Assembly (NCBI RefSeq): GCF_042684365.1
Contig: NZ_JBHULI010000024.1
Coordinates: 868,001-932,000, forward strand
From: Gracilimonas halophila
GTDB lineage: Bacteria > Bacteroidota > Rhodothermia > Balneolales > Balneolaceae
Reading direction: 5' to 3'
DNA length: 64,000 nt
Made by a program: the position numbers and the translations under genes. Below the pieces are notes generated by a model. The model was not told the DNA's origin and did no database searches. It worked only from the letters and a program-made list of their open reading frames with translations. Shown one piece after another: positions 15,519-24,962 of this stretch (its first letter is position 1; each line of letters opens with the position of its first letter).

Positions 15519-17156
15519 ATGAAGATATTTGTTTTTTCAACCATACTCATACTTTTGTTCGATTTTAGGGTACAAATACAAGCTCAATCAAAATCAGATT
15601 CCGTTAAAGTAACCATTCAACTGGAACTCCCTGAAAACACACCGGAAGATGCCAACTTCTATCTGGCCGGAACCATCAATGGATTTGATCCGGGTATCGG
15701 CTTTGGCTGGAAAAATCAATCTATTCCATTCAACTATAAAAATGGTCGCTGGGAAATATCCCTCACCCGTGCTAAAGGAGATACTATTACCTATAAGATC
15801 ACCCGCGGAACTATTTATTCGGCTGAGGAAAGTGTTGATTACACCTATCGGGCTCCACGGGAACTCATATTTGATAAAGACAAAACCGTTACAGCATCTG
15901 TTGAGGCCTGGCATGATATTCCTCCCGAAAACATGAAGGATCTATGGCCAGAAATAAATCTGGAACCAGTAAAAGATAAAGTATTCAAGTACAATGATCG
16001 GGTTTACGATTGGATGGGTACTATTCTATATGCCGATGATATTGTCAGATATTATTATGGAGATCAAATCAGAGGAACCCTACAGGAGATTGAGCCTTCC
16101 TTTTCTGACACTACTATTTACTATCAAGTAACTTCAAAAGCACCCGATAACACTTTATTAGTAGTAGCAGGAAAATCTGAATCTGAAAACCCTTGGATGG
16201 TCTACATTGATCAGAATAATGACAATAAGATCTCAAACGAAGAGTATGTATTCTCAGAGAATGATAGCAGCACTAAATGGGAAGGACTCATACATTATGA
16301 CAAAATCAGAAAAAACAGAGTTATAAATGACACCACTCAAGCTCGTATTAATTTGGTAACTGATTTACCGCAAGGCTACTCATCCAGCAACCGCAAAGAT
16401 GTTCCTGATTTAGTTTATTCGTTTCCAAATGTACAACGAAAAGCAACCATTGTTAACAAAAATGATACTCTCAATGTATATATGTTGAACTTTTTTGAAT
16501 ACCTGTTTACTGAAAACTTACAGGTCTTTCTTGATGTTGATGGTGATGATGTTCTACAAATGGGATCTGGTACAAATGAAGATTTTAGTGTTAATGCAAA
16601 CGACATAAGAAGAGCGGAGAAATATTATTTCTATCCTCACTTTGAGGCAGGGAATCAAATGTATGAGATCGCAGATATTGATCCACATGGTAACTGGGTT
16701 CGGCTCCGGCCTTCCTTCGAAGAATCTCAAAAACAACTAGCTGCCATTGAAGTTGGAGTCTCCCTCCCTGACTGGGATGGTACCACACTTGACGAAAAGC
16801 CAATTAGTAAAGAGAACCTGACAGGAAAATATGTCCTTCTTGATTTTTGGGGTAGTTGGTGTGGTCCCTGTATTGAAGAATTGCCTTATTTGAAACAGGC
16901 CTATGATGATTTTAAGAATTCAAATTTTGAAATAGTAGGACTTGCTTATGATTCCATTGAATCGACTAAAGAAGCCATTTCAAAGTATGACATAAAATGG
17001 CCACAAGTTATGGATGATGGAGAATTCAGTACCTTATTCCGGATTCAGGGCTATCCTTTTCAAATTCTGGTTAACCCGGAAGGAAATATTATAGAAACCG
17101 GACAGGCATTGCGTGGAGAAAAACTAGAACAAACCCTGATGAAATATCTTAATTAA
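15519..17156 (+). CDS. Secreted TlpA-like thiol-disulfide oxidoreductase with N-terminal E-set domain
   Basis: The 545-residue protein has a signal peptide (residues 1-22). An N-terminal domain of CBM/early-set type follows (VTIQLELPENTPEDANFYLAG then W-containing strands), resembling glycogen- or starch-binding-like domains. A long middle region contains EF-hand-like DxDxDG loops (DQNNDNKISNEEY; DVDGDD). The C-terminal thioredoxin domain carries WCGPC at about residue 447 (FWGSWCGPC) and the cis-proline segment QGYPFQILVNP. It is probably a periplasmic or outer-membrane redox protein; the substrate is unknown. It is the only gene of its unit. Confidence 0.85.
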   Translation: MKIFVFSTILILLFDFRVQIQAQSKSDSVKVTIQLELPENTPEDANFYLAGTINGFDPGIGFGWKNQSIPFNYKNGRWEISLTRAKGDTITYKITRGTIYSAEESVDYTYRAPRELIFDKDKTVTASVEAWHDIPPENMKDLWPEINLEPVKDKVFKYNDRVYDWMGTILYADDIVRYYYGDQIRGTLQEIEPSFSDTTIYYQVTSKAPDNTLLVVAGKSESENPWMVYIDQNNDNKISNEEYVFSENDSSTKWEGLIHYDKIRKNRVINDTTQARINLVTDLPQGYSSSNRKDVPDLVYSFPNVQRKATIVNKNDTLNVYMLNFFEYLFTENLQVFLDVDGDDVLQMGSGTNEDFSVNANDIRRAEKYYFYPHFEAGNQMYEIADIDPHGNWVRLRPSFEESQKQLAAIEVGVSLPDWDGTTLDEKPISKENLTGKYVLLDFWGSWCGPCIEELPYLKQAYDDFKNSNFEIVGLAYDSIESTKEAISKYDIKWPQVMDDGEFSTLFRIQGYPFQILVNPEGNIIETGQALRGEKLEQTLMKYLN

Positions 17157-17194
17157 AATTAAGCTATTCTTTCAATCATGAGGCGGCAAAATTT

Positions 17195-17920
17195 TCACCC
17201 ATAAAAATCTTCAATGGTCTCAAGATATGCTTTCACGGTTCGTTCCAATCCCCAATAAATAGATTTACTGATGAGTGCATGACCAATACTTACTTCATTC
17301 AGGTTTGGCACGGTTTCGAGCAGATCCGGAAGGTTCTCTAAATTCAACCCGTGACCGGCGTTTGCCTTCATTCCCAATTCATTGATCATTTTTGCAGCCT
17401 TTCGGAGCCGGGTAAGTTCGTGCTGTTTTTTCCCTTCAGAAGCATTAGCAAAAGTTCCGGTGTGAAGTTCAATGGCATCCGTTCCCAGTTCATGAGCGAG
17501 TTGAATATCTTCGGGATTAGGATCCAGGAATAAGCTGATCTCAATATCAGTTTTCCGAAGTTTTGGGAATACGCGGTTCTTAAAATCATCAAAAACGGTT
17601 TCCATTTTGAGTCCGCCCTCTGTGGTCAATTCTTCCCGTCCTTCAGGAACAAGCGTGCACAAATGCGGATCTACTTTGGTACAAATATCGAGCATTTCAT
17701 CGGAGGCAGCCATTTCAAAATCCAGCTTTCCGCGTACGCTATCCTTCAATCGGTACACATCTTCATCCCTGATATGGCGGCGATCGCCCCGCAGATGGAA
17801 TACAATACCGGCAGCTCCGGCTCCTTCACAGATCCGAGCCGCTTCGATGGGATCAGGGTAGCCTTCTCCCCTGGCATTTCTCAAAGTTGCAACGTGATCG
17901 ATATTGACGAGTAATTTCAT
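17195..17920 (-). CDS. pdxJ: Pyridoxine 5'-phosphate synthase PdxJ
   Basis: PdxJ condenses 1-deoxyxylulose-5-phosphate with 3-amino-2-oxopropyl phosphate to give pyridoxine 5'-phosphate, in the DXP-dependent vitamin B6 pathway. The 241-residue TIM-barrel is full length. Family motifs include the start LLVNIDHVATLRNARG, IVFHLRGDRRHI, EGREELTTEGGL, IELHTGTFAN, GHGLNLEN and the C-terminal EVSIGHALI. No partner pdxA is in the window. It is convergent with the TlpA-like gene and divergent from the NlpC/P60 gene. Confidence 0.96.
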   Translation of the reverse strand: MKLLVNIDHVATLRNARGEGYPDPIEAARICEGAGAAGIVFHLRGDRRHIRDEDVYRLKDSVRGKLDFEMAASDEMLDICTKVDPHLCTLVPEGREELTTEGGLKMETVFDDFKNRVFPKLRKTDIEISLFLDPNPEDIQLAHELGTDAIELHTGTFANASEGKKQHELTRLRKAAKMINELGMKANAGHGLNLENLPDLLETVPNLNEVSIGHALISKSIYWGLERTVKAYLETIEDFYG

Positions 17921-17991
17921 TTAAATAGCCGGGTTTTTAAATTCAGTAATTCTACTTCAAAAGTAAGCATATCCGTTTATATTTACAGACA

Positions 17992-18558
17992 ATGAAATCA
18001 GACGGTATCATCATACAAAAAGCACTGCTGATACTCTTGGCGGCAGGTATTTTTTCGGCTTGTGGAACAGTCAAGAGGGGAGCTGTTCCCTGGGAAGAAG
18101 AACCTGCTAATATGACTTCTGAGCCTCCTGAGGCTACGGAAAGTAGTTCTGGTGTACCCGAGGTTGATGAAGCAGCAGCTCCGCAAATTCAGGAGCGGCA
18201 GGAATTCCTCCAACTTGCTTACAATGACTGGAAAGGAGTTCCCTACTTATTGGGTGGAAGTGGGTACACGGGTATTGACTGTTCGGCGTTTATGCAGGTT
18301 GTTTTTGAAGATTATTTTTCAAAATTAATTCCTCGTACTACCTTAGAACAGCTTGAGTTTGGGGATCCTGTTAGGAAAGAACAGATTGAAACAGGTGACA
18401 TGGTATTCTTTAAAACCGGTCGCCGTACTTATCATGTGGGGGTAATGGTGAACCGAAGTGAATTTCTTCATGCTTCCACATCAGAAGGGGTGAAAATTTC
18501 AGCTCTTGACCACCCTTTTTGGGAGGAAACCTATTTGGCGGCTCGAAGAGTTATTTAA
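17992..18558 (+). CDS. NlpC/P60 family lipoprotein peptidase
   Basis: The 188-residue protein begins with a lipoprotein signal (lipobox FSAC, cysteine at residue 24). An acidic, Pro/Glu/Ser-rich linker follows, then a C-terminal NlpC/P60 cysteine peptidase domain. The catalytic cysteine is in YTGIDCSAFMQ and the histidine in RTYHVGVMVN; the further FLHAST histidine is also conserved in the family. Such enzymes cut D-glutamyl-diaminopimelate bonds in peptidoglycan stems (Spr/MepS-like) at the outer membrane. It has its own start region, divergent from pdxJ. Confidence 0.92.
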   Translation: MKSDGIIIQKALLILLAAGIFSACGTVKRGAVPWEEEPANMTSEPPEATESSSGVPEVDEAAAPQIQERQEFLQLAYNDWKGVPYLLGGSGYTGIDCSAFMQVVFEDYFSKLIPRTTLEQLEFGDPVRKEQIETGDMVFFKTGRRTYHVGVMVNRSEFLHASTSEGVKISALDHPFWEETYLAARRVI

Positions 18559-18577
18559 GCCAAGTCCTAATTCCGGA

Positions 18578-20053
18578 TTAAATTGCCCAATCGGGTAAAA
18601 CCCCAATTTCAATTCCAAACACAAAGCCAATAATGGTATAAGAAGCTAGTGTTAGTAACAGTATAAATAAAATATTTAGCCAAAAGCCGGCTTTTGCCAT
18701 TTCAGGAATAGCGATCTTTCCACTCCCATAAACAATGGCATTAGGGGGCGTTGCTACCGGTAGCATGAAAGCACAGCTAGCTCCCAATACAGTTGGGATA
18801 GCAAGTAGTAGTGGATTCTCCCCTAGTCCAATGGCAACTGAGGCTAGTATTGGCAGGAAAGCTGCTGTAGAAGCCGTATTGCTTGTCATCTCTGTCAAAA
18901 AGATGATAAGCGATATCACTATAAAAATGATCAATAATATTGGCCAGGTATCAAGTGCTCCTATTCCATTTCCAATCCATGTTGCCAAGCCTGTAGAACT
19001 AATAGCAGACGCCATACTCAGTCCCCCCCCAAAAAGAATCAAGACTCCCCATGGCAAACGTTTAGTGTCCGACCATTTTAAAAGAAATACATTCTTCTTA
19101 AGATCGGAAGGAATTATAAAAAGAACTATAGATGCTGCTATTGCAATACCGGCATCTGAAATACCCGGAATATAATTTGAAAGAAACGGCCTGAATATCC
19201 AAAGTAAAGCCACACCTAAAAAAACAGCCGCGACTTTTTTCTCCTCAGAGGATATCAAACCCAATTCATTCATCTGCTTTTGAATGAGTTCTTTGCCACC
19301 TGGCAATACCTTTATTTTAATTGGGTAGATCACCTTTGTGAGAACCAAATACATAAGTGGCAGTGATAAAACAACAATAGGAACCCCTACCAGCATCCAG
19401 TCAAAAAAGGTAATCTCAATGCCATAGTTTTCGAGAACAAACCCGGCTAACAAAGCATTGGGGGGTGTTCCAATAAGTGTCCCCATTCCTCCAATATTAC
19501 AGGCATATGCAATACATAGAATAAGTACGATCTCAAAGTTTATCTTATCAGAGCCTTCCTCTCTATCTACCAACTCTAAAATTGACATAGCTATTGGCAA
19601 CATCATAATGGCTGTAGCAGTGTTGCTGACCCACATACTTAAAAATGCAGCTGCTATGATAAACCCAATAATGATAGATGACGGCTTAATTCCCACAAAA
19701 CTGACTATGCTAATTGCAATTCGTTTGTGAAGATCCCACTTCTCCATGGCCAGAGCTATTATAAACCCTCCCATAAATAAAAATATAAGTGGATTAGCAT
19801 AAGGTGAGGTAGCCTCAGAGATAGTAGTAACACCAAACATCGGGAATAGTACTATGGGCAACAGTGCTGTTACAAAAATGGGGATGGCTTCCGTCAACCA
19901 CCATATGCCCATTAATATTGTTATTGCCGCAGTTTTCCATGCCGCATCAGATAAGCCTTCAGGTGTCGGAGTTAGCATTAGTAGTATTAATACTACTACT
20001 CCACCAATTAAACCTAAGTGTTTACCTAAATTACTAATGTTACTTTTTATCAT
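18578..20053 (-). CDS. DASS family sodium/anion symporter (SLC13-like)
   Basis: The 491-residue inner-membrane protein of the divalent anion:Na+ symporter family has about 11-12 helices. Both SNT substrate/sodium motifs are visible (WVSNTATAIM and EMTSNTASTAAF, in inverted-repeat helices), along with the family segments WWLTEAIPI, GTLIGTPPNALL and the C-terminal VATPPNAIVYGSG. Known substrates are C4-dicarboxylates, citrate or sulfate; which applies here is not visible. It lies 12 bases beyond the large lyase-like lipoprotein gene on the same strand, so it may take up organic acid products of that locus. Confidence 0.9.
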   Translation of the reverse strand: MIKSNISNLGKHLGLIGGVVVLILLMLTPTPEGLSDAAWKTAAITILMGIWWLTEAIPIFVTALLPIVLFPMFGVTTISEATSPYANPLIFLFMGGFIIALAMEKWDLHKRIAISIVSFVGIKPSSIIIGFIIAAAFLSMWVSNTATAIMMLPIAMSILELVDREEGSDKINFEIVLILCIAYACNIGGMGTLIGTPPNALLAGFVLENYGIEITFFDWMLVGVPIVVLSLPLMYLVLTKVIYPIKIKVLPGGKELIQKQMNELGLISSEEKKVAAVFLGVALLWIFRPFLSNYIPGISDAGIAIAASIVLFIIPSDLKKNVFLLKWSDTKRLPWGVLILFGGGLSMASAISSTGLATWIGNGIGALDTWPILLIIFIVISLIIFLTEMTSNTASTAAFLPILASVAIGLGENPLLLAIPTVLGASCAFMLPVATPPNAIVYGSGKIAIPEMAKAGFWLNILFILLLTLASYTIIGFVFGIEIGVLPDWAI

Positions 20054-20065
20054 AAAAATTAAAAC

Positions 20066-22732
20066 TTATCTCTCAGCAGGATAATTTTCTTTCTCCATCC
20101 AATATTCCAAATAGGGAACATTATAAATACTTGTCCAGCCAAATATTCTCAGGCCATTTGTTATTTGCCAGATCGGAGGTCTCCTTGCACCCGGGTCTTT
20201 TGGAAAGTTACTCGCCTCTTCCAACGCTTCTGCAAGAATTTTTTGATTTTCATACGAGTCAAACTCTTGTACCAATTCATCGGTTTTCAAATATTGAGCA
20301 CGATCAGCAGCCTCTTCTAAGAAACTCGGTTCACCTGAATATTCGTATCCAAGAACCAAACTGCTGATTGATGATAAATATGATTCCATATCATGATTAT
20401 AAGGAGGCACATCTCTAAGTCTTCTTGCATGGTCGATCATTGCATTTTTGACTTCCTCATCACCTGTTAGTTGAACATACTTTCTGAGGCCATTGGTTAC
20501 ATAAACTTGTGAGTAACCATACCTGTTGATAACCATTTCCCCTCCCTGATCCGGATGATGCTGTAATTCAAGCATTATATCCACTCTATCTTTCAGTTCA
20601 TCTCCGTACACATCCATTTTCGTAGCATCATATATTTCAGCTAAATTCCAAACGGATAAGTACAAGCGGCGGCCTCTTAATCCATGACCTCCGAATACTC
20701 TTTTCACATAATAATCACCCGTTTGCATAGCTACTTCTAAGCCTCGGTGATTAGCATCAAGATAGTAGGATGTAACCCAGCCAGGAACCCAAACATGAGC
20801 ACTCAATAACGAACTATAGTGCTGATCTGCATGCCTTCTTCCCATTCCAACATACGGTGATCCTTCAGGTTCTTCTAAATTTTGAAAATAGTGTATTGAT
20901 TCATTTGTATCACCAATATACACAGGATCTTTAGGCCAGTGGATGTTATCTACATCCATAGTATGCATACTTGCAGCCTGAGCTGTTCTATAGTACATCG
21001 GGTTACCGGTTCTTATGAATTGTAACCACCACATGTAATCGTTACCAGGCTCATTATTTGTCCACTGACCCCATTCGTTACCATAGTAGTAAGTCAAATT
21101 ATCACCATAGTTCAGCATACCATACCAGGGCTCCCATTCCTGGTTAAATTTCATCCATTGAAATTTATAATCCAGGCCTCTTTCATACGAAGCGAACTTT
21201 TCCTTTTGTGCAGCCAGTTTACCGAAAGCTTCACTTTTAGCATACCAATCCGGATCTGCATGGGTAACAGAGCCATCCAAGAACATTTTTGCAGTTTTTT
21301 CTACATCCGCAGATGTGCTTTTCTTATGGAAATAGAAAACCATCTCTGTTGTTTTTGCTAAACCTTGAGCAAAGTTTGCGATCATTCCACTATCATTATC
21401 AAGATCTTTTCTGGCAAAACTCTGAGGCTCAACAGAAGGTGTCCATATGTACGCAGTAATATCTTCTTCTGCTTCTTCAACTTTTATCTCTTTGGGATAT
21501 TCTTCAAAGAAACTTTTAAAGCCAACCATAACCCCCCATTTATCATCTGAAAGGTCTACCCAACCAGCCGCTCTTTCGGCACTAATGTTAGTTTGGTCAT
21601 CTATTTTAATTGTAGCATTAAACACATTCTGTAATCTTTGCTCAGGTGAAGAGTTTGCCAAAGGTGGAATTTGAGATGGATTAGGTCCTGTTTGCAATAC
21701 TGATGCTTCATTGCTCAGTGAACTCTGTACAAATTGACTATTACCTGTATCCCACCACTTACCATCATAATAAGAAGTTGTGACCGTCTTATTATCAGAC
21801 ATATTATACTTAAGTGATAAACCGGTAGCAGCTATTTGATCATTTGGCTCTATAAACCCTTCATCCTCGGAAAGTTCACCTTCATCAATGACAATACCAT
21901 TTTGAGTTGCGATAGCTTCATATTCCCCACTTGGGACACTATGATTGTCAGGAATTCCTGTATATACAAATGTGTGCTGAACTTTTATATAGCTTTTGCC
22001 AGCATACGTATGAATACGGGTTATGAAAGGAGCTGAATTATTGTCTTCACGGCTATATTGATATTTCCCTTCCACACGAATAATTGCATGCAATGGGCCA
22101 CTTCCTAATTCTTTAACTGTTCTTGTAACAACAGCTTTAGATCTGTCGAGACCCATTCCATCTATGATATCGAGGAATGAACTCCGGCCTTCTTTACCTT
22201 CAGCGATAACATCAGTTTCAGTGAAGCCGTCTCCATCAATGTCCAATTCAACTTTATCCAGAAAACCACTTCCTGCAGGGGCGTTAAAAAAACCACCACC
22301 TTCCCCTTTATTAACTTCAAAACGGAGTGGTCCCGTATTAACTGTAACTTCTCCGGTAACACGCTGATTGTTTTTTACCGTTAGTATTTGGTCGTAATCC
22401 ATACTGTTGCGTACTTCCGGACCATATTCTACTGTATAGTCTGTTTCCTCATCCGTAAAGAAAAATACCCACATCCACTTAATACTATTATCTGCGGGTT
22501 CCCAGGTACTCACTTTAGTGATCTGGGACGGAATCTCATTTCCTCTGCTATCCAACATCCTAACATGATCAGGAGAAAACAATTCTCCTTTTGGAACAGG
22601 TATACCAAAAACTTGAGGAGATCCCGGAATGTTGTTTTTTACTTCAATAGGAATTTTTGTTGAATCATTGGCAACATTACAACCAGTAATCATGATCAGT
22701 GAAATCATGAACAAAAAACTTAGTTTCTTCAT
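20066..22732 (-). CDS. Lipoprotein resembling exo-rhamnogalacturonan lyase/YetA (RIFT barrel plus alpha toroid)
   Basis: The open frame begins at 22753, but the ATG at 22732 directly precedes a lipoprotein signal (MKKLSFLFMISLIMITGC), so I start there; the product is about 888 residues. Residues 20-110 (NNIPGSPQVFGIPVPKG..., with WMWVFFF strands) look like the N-terminal RIFT-barrel domain of PcRGLX/YetA-like proteins. A large beta-sandwich follows, then an alpha/alpha-toroid typical of polysaccharide lyases and glucuronyl hydrolases (about 560-880, GMGRRHADQHYSS). That assignment is by pattern memory and only moderately sure. It sits in a sugar-utilization locus with transporters, a ROK kinase and deacetylases. 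Confidence 0.65.
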   Translation of the reverse strand: MKKLSFLFMISLIMITGCNVANDSTKIPIEVKNNIPGSPQVFGIPVPKGELFSPDHVRMLDSRGNEIPSQITKVSTWEPADNSIKWMWVFFFTDEETDYTVEYGPEVRNSMDYDQILTVKNNQRVTGEVTVNTGPLRFEVNKGEGGGFFNAPAGSGFLDKVELDIDGDGFTETDVIAEGKEGRSSFLDIIDGMGLDRSKAVVTRTVKELGSGPLHAIIRVEGKYQYSREDNNSAPFITRIHTYAGKSYIKVQHTFVYTGIPDNHSVPSGEYEAIATQNGIVIDEGELSEDEGFIEPNDQIAATGLSLKYNMSDNKTVTTSYYDGKWWDTGNSQFVQSSLSNEASVLQTGPNPSQIPPLANSSPEQRLQNVFNATIKIDDQTNISAERAAGWVDLSDDKWGVMVGFKSFFEEYPKEIKVEEAEEDITAYIWTPSVEPQSFARKDLDNDSGMIANFAQGLAKTTEMVFYFHKKSTSADVEKTAKMFLDGSVTHADPDWYAKSEAFGKLAAQKEKFASYERGLDYKFQWMKFNQEWEPWYGMLNYGDNLTYYYGNEWGQWTNNEPGNDYMWWLQFIRTGNPMYYRTAQAASMHTMDVDNIHWPKDPVYIGDTNESIHYFQNLEEPEGSPYVGMGRRHADQHYSSLLSAHVWVPGWVTSYYLDANHRGLEVAMQTGDYYVKRVFGGHGLRGRRLYLSVWNLAEIYDATKMDVYGDELKDRVDIMLELQHHPDQGGEMVINRYGYSQVYVTNGLRKYVQLTGDEEVKNAMIDHARRLRDVPPYNHDMESYLSSISSLVLGYEYSGEPSFLEEAADRAQYLKTDELVQEFDSYENQKILAEALEEASNFPKDPGARRPPIWQITNGLRIFGWTSIYNVPYLEYWMEKENYPAER

Positions 22733-22764
22733 ATCAAATCTTGATATACGCATTTATATTACCT

Positions 22765-23613
22765 TCAATTTTGGGTTTTATGATCTAAAACAAGAGCTGC
22801 TGCACCCAATACAGCAATTTCATCCAGTTCAGAAACGGTTATAGTTAAATTATCCAGAGAGTTCTTATAGGCAAAGTCTGCCATCGATCTATACATCGCA
22901 TCCTTGAAAAAGGGGTATGCTTTACGAACTCCTCCCCCAAATACAATGAGCTCTGGATCGTATGCATATAGAACTGCCTTCAGGGCATTCCCAAGATGTG
23001 TCCCAAATTCCTCGTAAACATCCAGGGCTTCTTCATCATTTTCTAAAGCGAGTTCAAAAAGCTTCGACCCTTTTATATTTTTATGTTTTTCAAAAAACTG
23101 TCCTGAACAATAGTGTTCATAAATCGAATCCAGGTAAGGTATCATCCCCACTTCTCCGGCACCACAGTTAGGACCTGAGTAGAGTTTATTATTGAAAATG
23201 AGTCCGGCTGCAAATCCGGTTCCAATTATAAGACCGGCAACAGAAGAGCTTCCCCTAGCTTTACCAAAATATTTTTCACCTAAGACGAAACAATTTGCAT
23301 CATTATTTATGAAAACAGGCTTATCAAAGTCCTTCTCAAGGATTTTTTTCAAAGGGACTTTTTTCCACGACGGGATGTTCTGGACATCATAAACTATACC
23401 GGCTTCAACATCTACCACACTCGGAACCCCCATTCCAATCGCGCTCACAGATGGCTCTATTTCTTTTGAAATAAGCATTCTGATCTGATTGATCAAATCT
23501 TCGGGTGAAGCAGAGTTTTCTATTTTTTCGGTTGATACGGAAATGATATTATTATTTAAAATACGGGCAACCCTTACATTGGTAGCTCCTAAATCTATTC
23601 CTATCAGATCCAT
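22765..23613 (-). CDS. ROK family sugar kinase lacking the usual zinc motif
   Basis: The 282-residue ASKHA-fold kinase has the ROK phosphate-binding loop at its N-terminus (GIDLGATNVRVARI), the catalytic region INNDANCFVLGE with the base aspartate, and the GTGFAAGLI loop. The segment after it, CGAGEVGMIPY, lacks the histidine of the common E-x-GH motif, and the CxCGxxGCxE zinc cluster is replaced by EHYCSGQFFE. It therefore belongs to a zinc-free ROK subgroup. From its neighbours (MFS permease, PIG-L deacetylases, NagB) the likely substrate is a hexose or amino sugar such as glucosamine. Specificity is inference. Confidence 0.88.
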   Translation of the reverse strand: MDLIGIDLGATNVRVARILNNNIISVSTEKIENSASPEDLINQIRMLISKEIEPSVSAIGMGVPSVVDVEAGIVYDVQNIPSWKKVPLKKILEKDFDKPVFINNDANCFVLGEKYFGKARGSSSVAGLIIGTGFAAGLIFNNKLYSGPNCGAGEVGMIPYLDSIYEHYCSGQFFEKHKNIKGSKLFELALENDEEALDVYEEFGTHLGNALKAVLYAYDPELIVFGGGVRKAYPFFKDAMYRSMADFAYKNSLDNLTITVSELDEIAVLGAAALVLDHKTQN

Positions 23614-23659
23614 TATGTCCTTGCTGATTGATTTGATAAGTCTTTAAAGCACATCAGCA

Positions 23660-24904
23660 TTATTCTTTAGATCCAAATTCAATGGTCTTATTACTGATAA
23701 GAGGTTTGGCCCAAAATCCAATACTCAGTATGTATCCAAATGAGATATAGAGGAATAACATACCAATTCTCAATCCGAATAAATCACCAAGTGAACCCAC
23801 GATAAGCGGTACAATTGCACCACCGGCTATCCCGGTAACCAATATCCCTGAAAAAGTTCCGTGATGCTCAGCTACTGAATTAAGTGCTAACGAAAATATG
23901 ATAGGCCACATTACGGCTATAAAAAATCCAATTGCAGGAAAAGCAATAAGTGCTACCTCTCCACTACCGAAAAGAGAAAGAGTGAGTGAGATCAAGACGG
24001 CTGATGTGAAGAGGATAAGCACTTTTTTACTGTCCATAATTTTTAGCAGGAATAAACCAAGCATAGTACCTGCAGTCATCATTCCCCAGAACCAGGATAC
24101 TACGGAAGCTCCTGTTGTTTGAGGATCATACCCGTGATAGGTTGATAGAAATTCAGATATCCAGTTCGCAACCCCTTGTTCAGCACCTACATATGCGAAA
24201 ATACCAAAGAAGAAAAGGATTACTTTTTTGTTCTTCAATAATTCTAAATGGGTTTCAAAAGCACCGATCAATTCGTCTTCTTTCTTCTCGACTTCCGGAA
24301 AATTAGAAACTCCAATCACAACTACCATTACTAAACAAACAAATGCGAATAACCAGTATAATGAAACCCAAGGCAGGCTCTCAGGAACTATATTAGTAAG
24401 CAAACTGAGCAATGCGCCCATGTCTTCAGTGCCAATATTAAGAACTAAATAGGAATAAACGAGTGGGCTAATAAAAGAAGCTAAACCAAAAAACAATTGG
24501 GCCATCACAGAGTTGAAAGCAAAGTTTTCTTCACCACCTGAGACTCTTAAGAGTGGATTGATAGCTACCTGAAGCATAGCCATTCCTGAGCCGATAAGGA
24601 ATAGAGAAACCACAGCTACTAAATACTGAGGAAACAAAGCAAAAAGTAATGCTCCGGAAAATGCCACTAGAAATGCCGCTATCATGACTTTCTTTTCCTC
24701 AAAGCGTTCAATCAATATACCTGATGGAATCGACATTACTCCATATGCAATAAAGAATGCAAATGGTAAAATTGCTACTAAAGTAAGGCTCAGATCAAAA
24801 TCCTCAATGATCTGGGGAACAAGAGGACCTATTATATTTGTCAAAAATGAGATAACAAAAAATATTAATACGATAAGTCCTACCAGATAATAATTCCTTT
24901 TCAT
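23660..24904 (-). CDS. Sugar MFS transporter (FucP/GluP/NagP-like)
   Basis: The 414-residue protein has 12 predicted membrane helices in two six-helix halves separated by a charged cytoplasmic loop (EVEKKEDELIGAFE). The layout and the N-terminal segment FVISFLTNIIGPLVPQIIEDF with FAYGVMSIPSG-type helix 2 resemble the fucose/glucose/galactose:H+ family, which includes the GlcNAc permease NagP. It lies between the ROK kinase and a PIG-L deacetylase on the same strand. An amino-sugar or neutral sugar substrate is suggested by context, not by residues. Confidence 0.85.
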   Translation of the reverse strand: MKRNYYLVGLIVLIFFVISFLTNIIGPLVPQIIEDFDLSLTLVAILPFAFFIAYGVMSIPSGILIERFEEKKVMIAAFLVAFSGALLFALFPQYLVAVVSLFLIGSGMAMLQVAINPLLRVSGGEENFAFNSVMAQLFFGLASFISPLVYSYLVLNIGTEDMGALLSLLTNIVPESLPWVSLYWLFAFVCLVMVVVIGVSNFPEVEKKEDELIGAFETHLELLKNKKVILFFFGIFAYVGAEQGVANWISEFLSTYHGYDPQTTGASVVSWFWGMMTAGTMLGLFLLKIMDSKKVLILFTSAVLISLTLSLFGSGEVALIAFPAIGFFIAVMWPIIFSLALNSVAEHHGTFSGILVTGIAGGAIVPLIVGSLGDLFGLRIGMLFLYISFGYILSIGFWAKPLISNKTIEFGSKE

Positions 24905-24962
24905 AATATTGGTGTGATGAATGGTGCTAATGTTTCAAGTTTAAGTACAAATCAACGAAAAG

